This document shows, piece by piece, positions 32,610 through 40,952 of a stretch of DNA of 43,068 nt; the first letter of the stretch is position 1; the number at the start of each line of letters is the position of its first letter. The notes below the pieces were generated by a model that saw only the letters and a program-made list of their open reading frames with translations, made no database searches and had not been told where the DNA came from. The DNA lies in NCBI RefSeq assembly GCF_012911935.1, contig NZ_JAAXLA010000061.1, forward strand, positions 1 through 43,068. Direction: 5' to 3'. Source of the DNA: Pseudonocardia acidicola. Lineage in GTDB: Bacteria; Actinomycetota; Actinomycetes; Mycobacteriales; Pseudonocardiaceae. Position numbers and translations under genes: made by a program.

Positions 32610-34964
32610 TCAGCCCTGCAGTCCGGCGCCCTCCAGGAGCGTCCAGATCCGCGACGGCGACAACGGGGTCGTGGTCAGTCCGGCGGCGATCTCGGGCACC
32701 GCGTTCGCGATGGCGTTGCCGATCGTCGCCGCTGGTGGCTGGATGCCGCTCTCGCCTACGCCCTTGAACCCGCCGGTGATGATCGGACTCGGCGTGACGT
32801 GGTGCTCGATGGTGATGTCGGGGACGTCCTCGGACAGCGGGATCACGTAGTCCAGGTACGAGGTCGCCACCGGCTGTCCGGTCTCCGGGTCGAAGGCCGC
32901 CTCCTCCAGGAGCGCGATCCCGAGCCCCTGGGCGATGGCGCCGATGATCTGGCCGTCCGCGATCAGGGGATTGACCAGTACACCGCTGTCGTTGACCGTC
33001 CAGTAGTCCTCAACGGTCACCTTTCCGGTGTCCAGGTCGACGGCCACCGCGGCGCCGTGCGCCGAGTAGGCGTAGGCGATGCCGGGCGGGTCGAACGAGA
33101 CCGTCTCCTCGAGGAGGATCTTGTCGGTCTCGCCGCGGCCCCAGCCCATCCAGCCCCGATGCGCCACCTCGCGCCAGGTGGCCTCCGCGCCGGTCGTGGC
33201 GGCCCGGAACACCGTTCCGTCCAGCTTGACGTCCTCTACACCGACCCCGAGGGTGCGCGCGGCGAGACCGAGCATCCGCTCGCGCATCGTTGCACCGGCG
33301 GTGATCAGGGCCGCGCCTGCCAGTGGCAGGGACCGGCTGGCCTGCGAGGAGAAGTTGGAGTACGGGGCGGTGGCAGTGTCGCCGAGCTGGACGGAGATTA
33401 TGTCCAGCGGCACCCCCAGCTCGTCGGCGACGATCTGGGCCAGTGCGGTCTCGATGCCCTGCCCCATCGGCGTGACCCCGGAGAAGACGGTGACGGTGCC
33501 GTCCTCGTTGACCCGGATCGTGCCGGTCTCGTACCCGCTCCAATGGATCTGGAACATCTCCAGCAGCGCGCTGGGCGCGAAGCCGGTGATCTCGACGTTG
33601 CCGGTGACCGCAATACCGCGCCGGATCCGATCCGTGGACGGACGCCGCCGGGCCTCTCCCATCTCCACCGCCCGGCGCAGAACGGCTGGGTAGTCGCCGG
33701 AGTCGTAGGTGAGCATCGTGTTCGTGGTGAACGGCATCTGCTCGGGCTGGATCGTGTTGAGCAGCCGTAACTCGTTCGCGTCCCGCCCGAGCTCGCGGGC
33801 GGCCTCGTCGATGATCCGTTCCCGGATCCAGGCCGACTCCTGCATGCCGTAGCCGCGGTAGGCGCCGGTCGGAACGGCGTTGGTGAACACGGCGGTGACG
33901 GTCGCGCCCGCCGCGCCGAACCGATAGGGGCCCTCGACGGTCAGGGCGGCCACCTGGAACGGCCCGCTGCCTGCCGTGCTGAGGAAGGCGCCGACGTCGC
34001 CGTAGATGTGCACGTGCAGGGCGGTGAACCGGCCGTCGGCGTCGAGGCCGAGCCGGCACCGGGCTTGCTGGCCGCGACCCTGGTAGCTCGCCGTGAGGTT
34101 CTCGGTGCGATCCTCGATCCACTTCACCCGGCGACCCAGCACCTTGGCGGCCAAGCAGGCCATCGCCTCGTCGGCGTAGAGGGTGGTCTTGCCGCCGAAC
34201 GCTCCGCCCACATCGGGCGCGACGACTCGGACCTGGTCAGCACGTAGCCGCAGACCGGCGGCCAGCTCCTGGCGCACCAGGTGCGGGACCTGCGTGCTGG
34301 CCCAGACGGTCAGCTGCTCTGTGCTCGGGATCCACTCGGCGAGCACGCCGCGGGGCTCCATCGAGCTCGGGTTGACCCGCTGCACGGCGAACTCACGCTC
34401 AACGACGTGCGCGGCACCAGCGAGGAGCGTGTCGAGGTCCTCGACGGGCGGGCCGAAATGGATGCCGCCCGCGACGTTGCTGCCGTGCTCCGGGTACAGC
34501 AATGGCGCGTCCGGGCCGAGCGCCGCCTCGATCCCGACGACGGCGGGCAGCGGGTCGATGTCGATCTCGACGAGTTCGGCGAGGTCCTCGGCGACGGCGC
34601 GGCTGCGCGCGACGACCACGCCGATGGGCTGACCGACGTAGCGCACGGTGCGGATGGCCAGCTCGACGGCTGCGAGGTGCTGGCCCGGGATCCGCCAGGT
34701 GGTGGGTAGCGGGTCGGTGAGCCGGCCGATCTCGTCGGGACCGAGCACGACGACCGCCTCGCCGCTCTCCCGGGCCGCCGTGGCGTCGAAGCGGGTGATG
34801 GTGCCGTGCGCGGCGGGGCTGCGGACGACCGCGGCGTGCAGTACCCCGGTCTCGTCGATGTCGTCGACGTAGCGGCCGTGGCCGCGCAGCATCCGGGCGT
34901 CGTGCAGACGCGGGATGCGCCTGCCGATGAGGGTCTCACCATTGTGGGTGCTCGTGGTGGTCAT
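32610..34964 (-). CDS. Molybdenum hydroxylase large subunit (CoxL/XDH type)
   Basis: A 784-residue molybdopterin-binding subunit of a xanthine dehydrogenase/CO dehydrogenase-family hydroxylase. Visible motifs: VAPDVGGAFGGKT, GAYRGYGMQES, and the catalytic glutamate E738 in KGVGESGIQPP. AYRGYG differs from the AYRCSFR loop of true CO dehydrogenase, so this is a hydroxylase of another substrate, probably an N-heterocycle given the neighbouring ring-cleavage genes. ATG 34964 overlaps the stop of the small subunit gene. The complex is cytoplasmic and takes its oxygen from water. Confidence 0.9.
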   Translation of the reverse strand: MTTTSTHNGETLIGRRIPRLHDARMLRGHGRYVDDIDETGVLHAAVVRSPAAHGTITRFDATAARESGEAVVVLGPDEIGRLTDPLPTTWRIPGQHLAAVELAIRTVRYVGQPIGVVVARSRAVAEDLAELVEIDIDPLPAVVGIEAALGPDAPLLYPEHGSNVAGGIHFGPPVEDLDTLLAGAAHVVEREFAVQRVNPSSMEPRGVLAEWIPSTEQLTVWASTQVPHLVRQELAAGLRLRADQVRVVAPDVGGAFGGKTTLYADEAMACLAAKVLGRRVKWIEDRTENLTASYQGRGQQARCRLGLDADGRFTALHVHIYGDVGAFLSTAGSGPFQVAALTVEGPYRFGAAGATVTAVFTNAVPTGAYRGYGMQESAWIRERIIDEAARELGRDANELRLLNTIQPEQMPFTTNTMLTYDSGDYPAVLRRAVEMGEARRRPSTDRIRRGIAVTGNVEITGFAPSALLEMFQIHWSGYETGTIRVNEDGTVTVFSGVTPMGQGIETALAQIVADELGVPLDIISVQLGDTATAPYSNFSSQASRSLPLAGAALITAGATMRERMLGLAARTLGVGVEDVKLDGTVFRAATTGAEATWREVAHRGWMGWGRGETDKILLEETVSFDPPGIAYAYSAHGAAVAVDLDTGKVTVEDYWTVNDSGVLVNPLIADGQIIGAIAQGLGIALLEEAAFDPETGQPVATSYLDYVIPLSEDVPDITIEHHVTPSPIITGGFKGVGESGIQPPAATIGNAIANAVPEIAAGLTTTPLSPSRIWTLLEGAGLQG

Positions 34965-35458
34965 CGTCCGGCCTCCTGCCAGTGACGCTCGATCGCCGCG
35001 CGGATGCCCTGGTACCCGGTGCACCGGCAGACGTGGCCGCCGAGCACCTCGGTCGCGGTCTGCTCGGCCGTCAGGCCGTCGCGCTCCGCGGCGGTGACGC
35101 TCATCAGGATTCCTGGGGTGCAGAACCCGCACTGCAGGCCGTGCTCATCGCGCATCGCCCGCTGGAATCCGGAGAGCTCCCCGTCCTGTGCGAGACCCTC
35201 GACGGTCTCGATTCGGCGCCCGTCGGCCTGTACCGCGAGGAGCAGGCAGGAGCGCACCGGCACGTCGTCGACCAGTACCGTGCAGGCGCCGCAGACGCCC
35301 TGCTCACATCCGACATGGGTGCCGGTGAGCCCGAGGTCGTGGCGCAGGAAGTCGCTGAGCAGCGCGCGCGGCTCGGTGTCCGCCGAGTGCGTCACGCCGT
35401 TCACGGTCGTGGTCACGGTCCGCGTCCCGGCCGGGACCGGGGTCGTCGGTACGGTCAT
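34961..35458 (-). CDS. Molybdenum hydroxylase 2Fe-2S subunit (CoxS type)
   Basis: A 165-residue electron-transfer subunit with two [2Fe-2S] sites: plant-type ligands C51, C56, C59, C71 (GCEQGVCGACT) and C110, C113, C144, C146 (CGFCTPG, CRCTGY). Length is usual for the family. It passes electrons from the molybdenum to the FAD subunit. Its ATG overlaps the stop of the FAD subunit gene (ATGA), and its stop overlaps the next start, so all three subunits are made in step. Confidence 0.93.
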   Translation of the reverse strand: MTVPTTPVPAGTRTVTTTVNGVTHSADTEPRALLSDFLRHDLGLTGTHVGCEQGVCGACTVLVDDVPVRSCLLLAVQADGRRIETVEGLAQDGELSGFQRAMRDEHGLQCGFCTPGILMSVTAAERDGLTAEQTATEVLGGHVCRCTGYQGIRAAIERHWQEAGR

Positions 35459-36315
35459 CGGGAGCCTCCCTGGTCGAGTCGGGCTGCGGCGCGGCGGATG
35501 ACGGCGCGGAGTAGCCCGCGCCGGAACGAGGCGGTGCCGTGGATGTCCGAGGGCGGGTCCACCTCGGCGCTCGCGGCGGCGAGCACCTCGGCGAGGTCGC
35601 CGGAGAGCCGGCGGCCGACCAGTGCCGCTTCTGTGGTCGGCAGCCGCAGCGGTCGCTCGGCGATGCCGGCACCGGCCAGCCGGGCGGCGGTCACGACGCC
35701 ATCCTCGAGCTGGACCCCGAAACACAGACCGACGAACGGGAAGTCGCCGTGCCGTCGGGCGACCTCCTCGAAGCAGAAGCGGAAGCCCGGGTGACGAGGG
35801 AACTCGACCGCGGTGAGCAGTTCCTCCGGCCGTCGAGTGGTGGTGAACACCGACTGGAAGAAGTCGGCGGCCTCCTCGGTCCGGCTACCGTCACGGGACC
35901 GCAGGTGCAGGCGAGCGTCCAGCGCGACCGCGACGGCGGGTAGCTCAGCGGCGGGATCGGCGTGGCACAGCGACCCGCCGAGGGTGGTCCGGTTGCGGAT
36001 CTGCGGATGCGCAACCAACCGGATCGCCTCCGGCACGATCGGCAGTGCATCGAGGAGCACCGGGTCACGTTCCAGCGTCGACAGTCGGGCCATCGCGCCG
36101 AGTATGACCGAGTCGTCCGTGATCTCGACGCCATCGAGGCCGGGCACGCGGTTGATGTCCACGACGACGTCCGGCCGGGCCAGTCGCAGATTGAGCAGCG
36201 GGACCAGGCTCTGGCCACCGGCCAGCACGGTGGCGTCCTGGTCCGTCCGGGCCAGCAGTTCGACGATCTCGTCGAGCGTGCGCGGTTCCTGGTAATCGAA
36301 CGCAGGAGGTTTCAT
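35455..36315 (-). CDS. Molybdenum hydroxylase FAD subunit (CoxM type)
   Basis: A 286-residue flavoprotein with the two FAD motifs LAGGQSLVP (32-40) and TLGGSLCHADPAAE (111-124), typical of CoxM-type subunits. The order FAD, 2Fe-2S, Mo is that of coxMSL-type operons. AGGAG lies seven bases before the ATG at 36315. A candidate promoter and palindrome are about 90 bases upstream. The electron acceptor is not evident. Confidence 0.92.
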   Translation of the reverse strand: MKPPAFDYQEPRTLDEIVELLARTDQDATVLAGGQSLVPLLNLRLARPDVVVDINRVPGLDGVEITDDSVILGAMARLSTLERDPVLLDALPIVPEAIRLVAHPQIRNRTTLGGSLCHADPAAELPAVAVALDARLHLRSRDGSRTEEAADFFQSVFTTTRRPEELLTAVEFPRHPGFRFCFEEVARRHGDFPFVGLCFGVQLEDGVVTAARLAGAGIAERPLRLPTTEAALVGRRLSGDLAEVLAAASAEVDPPSDIHGTASFRRGLLRAVIRRAAARLDQGGSR

Positions 36316-36395
36316 ACGATCTCCTCGCGAATGTGGTGGGCACACAGCGGCGGGTTGCACGATGGGGATCTCGCGAATAAGCCGAGGATTCCGAA

Positions 36396-36411
36396 TAGTG
36401 TGGATACACTA
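36396..36411. promoter_or_regulatory. Perfect palindrome, candidate GntR operator
   Basis: TAGTGT-GGAT-ACACTA is an exact 6+4+6 inverted repeat in an AT-richer patch upstream of the hydroxylase operon, directly adjacent to a possible half-repeat (GCATACAC, 36414-36421). Its left arm, read on the minus strand, coincides with the -10 position of a candidate promoter, so binding would block transcription. The nearby FCD-type GntR regulator is the natural candidate. Confidence 0.55.
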
Positions 36412-36436
36412 CTGCATACACTTGGCGCACTGTCAA
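36406..36436 (-). promoter_or_regulatory. Promoter-like site of the molybdenum hydroxylase operon
   Basis: On the minus strand a perfect TTGACA (36436-36431) and a TAGTGT (36411-36406, TAnnnT) are 19 bases apart, slightly long for sigma-70. The -10-like box lies within the palindrome. Transcription would start about 85 bases before the FAD subunit gene. Confidence 0.45.
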
Positions 36437-36553
36437 TCCCCGGATTCAACGGGTTCTGCTACGGTAATTCACGCATAGCAATTCGAGCGATGCCGACCCG
36501 CAACGTCGCGAAAAGGATCGCTCCCACCCCACGGCCGCTTGGGCGGCGTTCAA

Positions 36554-36829
36554 TCACCGTGGTTCCGGCAGCACCCCCGCATCCGCGACGACAGGTGCGA
36601 GCTCCAGGGCGGATGGGATCTGCTGGACGGTCGTCGTCGCCGAGGAGACCACCGGGCTCCCTACGGCGTCCTGCATCAGCTGGATCGCAGCTGGCGACGC
36701 CATCCGCGCCGAGTCGAAGGCGAACCGCTCCGGGTGGGTGTGCTCCCTCGCCCGCAGCATCGCGGGGATCTCAGTTTCCATGGTGGTGCTCGAACTCGGG
36801 AGGAGCATCCCGATCCCATACGTGGTCAT
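36554..36829 (-). pseudogene. Internally deleted maleate isomerase remnant
   Basis: The 91-residue frame starts GIGMLLPSSSTTMETEIP and continues AMLRAREHTHPERFAF, which is the N-terminus of maleate cis-trans isomerases (Asp/Glu racemase superfamily). At residue 44 it jumps to ASPAAIQLMQDAVGSPVVSS, which matches the family's C-terminal part. About 150-160 middle codons of a ~250-residue enzyme are missing, including both catalytic cysteines, and the usual Asn of PSSNTTME is Ser. The remnant is inactive as an isomerase. Intact, it would make fumarate from maleate, the last step of the 2,5-dihydroxypyridine pathway. It overlaps the GntR stop by four bases, so it is the last gene of that operon. 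Confidence 0.78.
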
Positions 36830-37665
36830 CCGGTCGCATCCCCCTCCCAGCCGGCGCCCGGGCCAGCGGTGTGGACGAGGTTCGTGGTGGTCAGCGCCGG
36901 CAGCGGCCAGGGCTCGGCGCGTTGCCAGCGGATTCGCGCGGGCCGCTCGAGACGGCCGTCCGGCAGAGACTTCAACTCGATGCCGACCCCCCGCGTGGCC
37001 AGGAGCAGGGCGTGGAATCGGTGGTCCGGCTCGCCCTCATGGACCAGCCCGATTGCGGCGTCGATGAGGTGGAACTCCAACAGCCGCCGGGTCAGTTCGG
37101 GATGCCGAGCGAGCATGGCGTCGAGGAACATCCGGTCGACGTGGGTGAAGTCCTCGGGCGCGTCGGGTCGCGAGAAGTAGAGCCGCTGGTGGCGATAGAT
37201 CTTGAGGTGCAGTGAATGAGTGAGCTCGGCGGTGGCTGCCGGATAGTGGCGGATCGCCAGGTCGTGGAACCGGCGATGCGACTCCTGGAAGTCGCGGATC
37301 CGGTGCCGGTCGGCCTCCATGCTGTCCAGCTCCGAGCCCATCTTGGCCAGCTCGGTGTCGTCGAGTTCGGAGACGATCGCGGCGATGGTCGGCGGTTCGA
37401 TGAGCAGACGGAGGGCGTAGTACTGCTCCACCTGCGCCACGTTCGTGGGGGCCACCTCCATTCCACGGTTGGCCTCGGACACCAGGAGGCCGTCGCCTTC
37501 CAGACGGTGCAGCGCCTCTCGCAACGGGGTCCGGCTGACCTGCAGCTCCGCCGCCAAGGCGCTCTGCGACATCCGAAATCCCGGCGCGTAGACGCCGTCG
37601 ATGATCCGCTCCCACAACGTCTGGTAGATCTCCTCGACGGTGTTGCCGGGCCTGCGCACCGTCAT
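36826..37665 (-). CDS. GntR-family regulator with FCD domain
   Basis: A 279-residue FadR-type regulator. The winged helix-turn-helix covers residues 8-75 (SQSALAAELQVSRTPLREAL, then RLEGDGLL). Residues 90-220 form the all-helical FCD effector domain with metal-ligand-like histidines (SHRRFHDLAIRH, HPELTRRLLEFH). FCD ligands are typically small carboxylates, fitting a pathway that ends in maleate or fumarate. The ATG overlaps the stop of the preceding small gene (ATGA). It probably represses this operon and/or the hydroxylase operon via the palindrome at 36,396. The last ~50 residues are an unusual Pro/Thr-rich extension. Confidence 0.88.
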   Translation of the reverse strand: MTVRRPGNTVEEIYQTLWERIIDGVYAPGFRMSQSALAAELQVSRTPLREALHRLEGDGLLVSEANRGMEVAPTNVAQVEQYYALRLLIEPPTIAAIVSELDDTELAKMGSELDSMEADRHRIRDFQESHRRFHDLAIRHYPAATAELTHSLHLKIYRHQRLYFSRPDAPEDFTHVDRMFLDAMLARHPELTRRLLEFHLIDAAIGLVHEGEPDHRFHALLLATRGVGIELKSLPDGRLERPARIRWQRAEPWPLPALTTTNLVHTAGPGAGWEGDATG

Positions 37666-37916
37666 TGCTTGATCCCGTCGTGGGCATCCAGCCGGATCGC
37701 GAACAGCTCGCTGAACCGCTCTGGGTCCTGGGCCGCGATGATCTCCAACTGCATCGCGTCGAGCAGGATGCGATAACCGCTGCGGGGTACCGTCAGCTCG
37801 AGACGCTCACCCTGTTTCGTCCACACCTTTCGGACCTGCACTCCGGTGAATTCGTTCCCGATGCCGAACGGCTCCCCGGCACGCACGATTCCCTCATCGG
37901 GACCCCCCACGCTCAT
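37662..37916 (-). CDS. Small conserved-looking protein of the catabolic operon
   Basis: An 84-residue acidic protein with the pattern IGNEFTGVQVRKVWT, ERLELTVPRSGYRI and LLDAMQLEIIAAQDP followed by RFSELF. I recall similar short proteins (often misnamed dihydrodiol dehydrogenase) in actinobacterial aromatic-degradation clusters, but the link is from memory. No catalytic motif is visible; a beta-rich fold and a structural or chaperone-like role are possible. GGAGAGGG precedes the ATG at 37916. It lies 21 bases after the hydrolase gene and overlaps the GntR gene by four. Confidence 0.6.
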   Translation of the reverse strand: MSVGGPDEGIVRAGEPFGIGNEFTGVQVRKVWTKQGERLELTVPRSGYRILLDAMQLEIIAAQDPERFSELFAIRLDAHDGIKQ

Positions 37917-37937
37917 GAACCCTCTCCCCTGCTCAGA

Positions 37938-38801
37938 TCAGCCGACGCCGATGATCTCAGGCTCAGCGGCGTACGCCTGAGGCCGAACACCTGCCAGTAC
38001 CGGGAGGGCGGTGCGCACCCTGTCCACCTCCGACAGCGCGAGATCGAGCACCTGCCACGCAGGCCCACCCACCCCGAGGTCGGCGAGCACCTTCCCCCAC
38101 GGATCGACGGCGAGCGCATGCCCGAAGGTCTCGAACGCGTCGGTGCCGTCGTCACCGCGGACGGTGGCGGATGCGACGACGAAGGCCGCGCTCTCGATGG
38201 CCCGCGCCCGCAGCAGCACCTCCCAGTGCGCCGCGCCGGTCTTCTGGGTGAACGCGGCCGGCACCAGGATGACCTCGGCCCCGGCGAGCGCGAGACTGCG
38301 GTATAGCTCCGGGAAGCGGACGTCGTAGCAGATCGTGAGGCCGACCCGGACGCCGCCGATCTCGGCGATCATCGGTCGCTCGCCGGCCTGCTCAACCGAC
38401 GAGGCCTCGAACGATTGTCCACCGATCCGGGCGTCGAATAGGTGGATCTTGTCGTAACCGCCTGCGACGGTCCCGTCCGGGCCGATGACGAGGGCGGTGT
38501 TGAAGATGCGGTCCTCGTCGTCGCGGCGTTTGAAACCGCCGAGGACCACCGTGGCCGAAGAGCTCTTCGCCGCAGCCCGCAACTCGTCGATCTCCGGCGA
38601 GTCGACGGACAGCGCGGCAGCCCGCATCTCGGTGTTGCTGCCGAGCATCAGGCCGTTCTCCGGGAGCAGTACGAGGTCGGCGTCCGGCCCGGCCTCGCCG
38701 ATCAACCGGGTCGCGACGGCCAGGTTCGCCGCGACGTCGCGGGTGGGCCGCCACTGCGTGAGCCCCACCCGCAACCGCCGCTGCTCCGCCCTCTCACACA
38801 C
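37938..38801 (-). CDS. Carbon-nitrogen hydrolase (nitrilase superfamily), possible deformylase or amidase step
   Basis: A 287-residue enzyme with the Glu-Lys-Cys triad E48 (LLPENG), K118 (GGYDKIHLFD) and C158 (LTICYDVRFPELY). The closest recognisable type is the Nit1/Nit2 omega-amidase group. In this operon it could hydrolyse N-formylmaleamate or maleamate, replacing NicD/NicF, which belong to other families; this is inference. The GTG at 38801 overlaps the stop of the dioxygenase gene by eight bases; TTG at 38774 is an alternative start. Confidence 0.85.
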   Translation of the reverse strand: MCERAEQRRLRVGLTQWRPTRDVAANLAVATRLIGEAGPDADLVLLPENGLMLGSNTEMRAAALSVDSPEIDELRAAAKSSSATVVLGGFKRRDDEDRIFNTALVIGPDGTVAGGYDKIHLFDARIGGQSFEASSVEQAGERPMIAEIGGVRVGLTICYDVRFPELYRSLALAGAEVILVPAAFTQKTGAAHWEVLLRARAIESAAFVVASATVRGDDGTDAFETFGHALAVDPWGKVLADLGVGGPAWQVLDLALSEVDRVRTALPVLAGVRPQAYAAEPEIIGVG

Positions 38802-39903
38802 CGGCGGGCTGCCGTTCCGGCAGGAGCATGTTGACCACGGTCCAGCCCCCACCCGAGGCCTTCATGGGTTCGTAAGCGTAGACCTCACCGCGCACCCCGC
38901 CGCCGATGAGCCCGAGCATGATCAGCCAGTTCAGGAACTCATACTGGCCGTGGTCGAGCAGTGCGTAGGGCTCCAAGTTGCCCAGCTCCACGCCCTTGCC
39001 CGCGCGCAGCATCTCCAGCACGTAGCTGTCGAACTCTTCGTCCACGTGGCCGAACTTCCCCGGGTCGAGCCAGTGCGACAGGCCGCCGGTCGCCAGCATC
39101 GCCACCCGGCGCCCGGCCGACTCGACAACGGTCCGCAGCACCTCGCCGAAGGCCCGCGCCCCGAACGGGGAGAACCCGCGGGCGGGCTGGGTGATGATCG
39201 GGATGACGGGGATGTCCGGGCGCGGCAGTAGCAGACGCATCGGGACGATCAGCCCGTGGTCGAGGTCGATGCGGGTGGACTCCTCGACCTCGAGTCCCTC
39301 GGCCCGCACCGCGTCCACGATCGCGTGCGCGTAGCTCGGGTCGCCCTGCAGGGTCAGGTCCAGGTCGGGTCGCTTGAAGAAGGCCATCGACCCGGTGTGC
39401 GTCTCGCCGGTCCCGACCACGAAGGCGCCCGTGGAGAAGCTCTGGAAATGGCAGTCCGCCGTCACGATCATGATGTCGGGATTCGCGGCGGCGATGTCGC
39501 GGGCCAGCCGCTCGTACCCGGTGTTCAGCCGTGCCACGGCGTCGGCCGGGTCGATCTCGGGACGGGCCAGCAGGTCGGGCACGTGCGAGCAGCCGCCGGC
39601 GAAGACCACCTCCGCGGGCATGTCGGGGTCGGGCAGCGCGCCGCCCTGCTCGACGTGGAACCGGCCGGTGCTGGCCGAGTCGCCCAGGTCGTCGGCGAAC
39701 CACCGGCTGACGAGGATGGTGATCCCGTCACCGAGGCCGGCCGAGCGCAACCGGTCCCGGTCGCCGCCGGCGATGACGGCCGCCCATTGGGTGTCCAGCC
39801 CGACCTCGGGCGCGACGCCGGAGGGGTCGCCGCGGAACCGCGCCAGCAGTTCGGCGTCGCCGGCCAGCGCCAGGATCGCGGTCTCGAGGGTCTTGGCATC
39901 CAT
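38794..39903 (-). CDS. LigA-LigB fusion, class III extradiol ring-cleavage dioxygenase
   Basis: A 369-residue protein. Residues 1-68 match the LigA (small) subunit domain of protocatechuate 4,5-dioxygenase (LALAGDAELLARFRGDP, AAVIAGGD). Residues 97-360 are a LigB catalytic domain with candidate iron and active-site residues H107 (GGCSHVPD), H152 (TADCHFQS), H216 (DLDHG) and H277 (GGLSHWLD). The order LigA-LigB is the reverse of gallate dioxygenase (LigB-LigA). It starts five bases after the NicX-like gene. Substrate: a dihydroxylated aromatic or pyridine ring. Confidence 0.86.
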   Translation of the reverse strand: MDAKTLETAILALAGDAELLARFRGDPSGVAPEVGLDTQWAAVIAGGDRDRLRSAGLGDGITILVSRWFADDLGDSASTGRFHVEQGGALPDPDMPAEVVFAGGCSHVPDLLARPEIDPADAVARLNTGYERLARDIAAANPDIMIVTADCHFQSFSTGAFVVGTGETHTGSMAFFKRPDLDLTLQGDPSYAHAIVDAVRAEGLEVEESTRIDLDHGLIVPMRLLLPRPDIPVIPIITQPARGFSPFGARAFGEVLRTVVESAGRRVAMLATGGLSHWLDPGKFGHVDEEFDSYVLEMLRAGKGVELGNLEPYALLDHGQYEFLNWLIMLGLIGGGVRGEVYAYEPMKASGGGWTVVNMLLPERQPAGV

Positions 39904-39908
39904 CTCGC

Positions 39909-40919
39909 TCAGTCCTCCACCAGCCGGCCGTCGCGCACGACCGCCACGTCGTCGATCGTCACGGTGCAGCTGTGCATCGGGATGTCCAGGTGCGCCGGCG
40001 TCTCCCGGTTGGCGAACCGATTGGACCCGGTTGACCACATGAAGTTGCCCGCGGAGGAGCGCAGCTCCTGGCCGTAGAGCGAGCGTGGTTCGTAGACCTC
40101 GAACGCGGACCAGCGCGCCACCGGGTGCAAGCCCCAGCCCATGTGCGAGAGCGCCCAGACCTCCGGGTCGTTCCAGCTGGAGAAGTAGTCGCGCAGCAGG
40201 AACGCTTCGGCCCCGCCGCTGATGTCGGTGATGAAGCCCTTCTCCACGGTCAGTGTGACGGGCTCGCGGACGTAGCGCTGCCACGGGATGAGCGCGTCGC
40301 CGGGCTGCAGCACGAGGGTGCCTTCGGCGGTGCGGTCGTGCGGGAAGCAGGCCACGAATCCGCTGGGCCAGTGGTCCCACCGGCTCGGTTCGTCGACGTA
40401 GCCCCACTGGTGGGTGACCGGCAGCTCCGAGCCGGAGATGTCGGCGGTCAGGTCGGTCCCGGCGGCGCTAGTGGCCCGCAACGTCGTCCCGGCCTTGAGG
40501 CGCTTACCACCCTCCTCCACGACCGAGCGCAGCTCGGCCGAGCCCATCAGCCGCTCGAGCACGTCGGGCGGCTCGGCGACGAAGAGCATCCGCTTGCCCG
40601 CTCCGGTGATCCTGGTGCGCACATCGGAGTGGATCAGCCCGCCCACGGTCACGTCGACGATGAGGTCGCACTCCCCGGCACCCGCGAGCAGGGCCGCGAC
40701 CTCGCGTCCGTCGGCGGAATAGGGCGGCAGCATCGGGTTGGAGAGGCTGGACGCGGTGAGCACCAGCGCCCCGGCCCCGAGGTCGCGGGCCGCCGCCACC
40801 GCCGCCTCGACGTACTCGGTCTTCTGCCCCAGCTCACTGATCACGCCTACGGTCTCGTCGGGCTTGACCGCGCAGAGCCGGAACTGGTCCACGAACAGTT
40901 CCCGGAGAGTCTTCGGCAT
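39909..40919 (-). CDS. nicX: 2,5-dihydroxypyridine 5,6-dioxygenase-like (NicX type)
   Basis: A 336-residue iron dioxygenase of the NicX type, related in fold to M29 aminopeptidases. The block YVDEPSRWDHWPSGFV, the segment AEGTLVLQPGD, and KGFITDISGG closely follow Pseudomonas NicX. The three Fe(II) ligands of NicX (two His, one Asp) correspond to H259 in LSHMGWG and H310/D312 in PAHLDIP. The enzyme opens 2,5-dihydroxypyridine to N-formylmaleamate. The exact ring substrate here may differ. AAGG lies just before ATG 40919. Related clusters degrade nicotinate, picolinate or hydroxypyridines. Confidence 0.8.
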   Translation of the reverse strand: MPKTLRELFVDQFRLCAVKPDETVGVISELGQKTEYVEAAVAAARDLGAGALVLTASSLSNPMLPPYSADGREVAALLAGAGECDLIVDVTVGGLIHSDVRTRITGAGKRMLFVAEPPDVLERLMGSAELRSVVEEGGKRLKAGTTLRATSAAGTDLTADISGSELPVTHQWGYVDEPSRWDHWPSGFVACFPHDRTAEGTLVLQPGDALIPWQRYVREPVTLTVEKGFITDISGGAEAFLLRDYFSSWNDPEVWALSHMGWGLHPVARWSAFEVYEPRSLYGQELRSSAGNFMWSTGSNRFANRETPAHLDIPMHSCTVTIDDVAVVRDGRLVED

Positions 40920-40952
40920 AGCCTTGTGTGTCCCTTCGTCGTTCGCTGCGGT

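Noticed and set aside
32610..36315. True CO dehydrogenase (coxMSL)
   Set aside because: The large subunit lacks the AYRCSFR active-site loop and has AYRGYG; no cox accessory genes follow.
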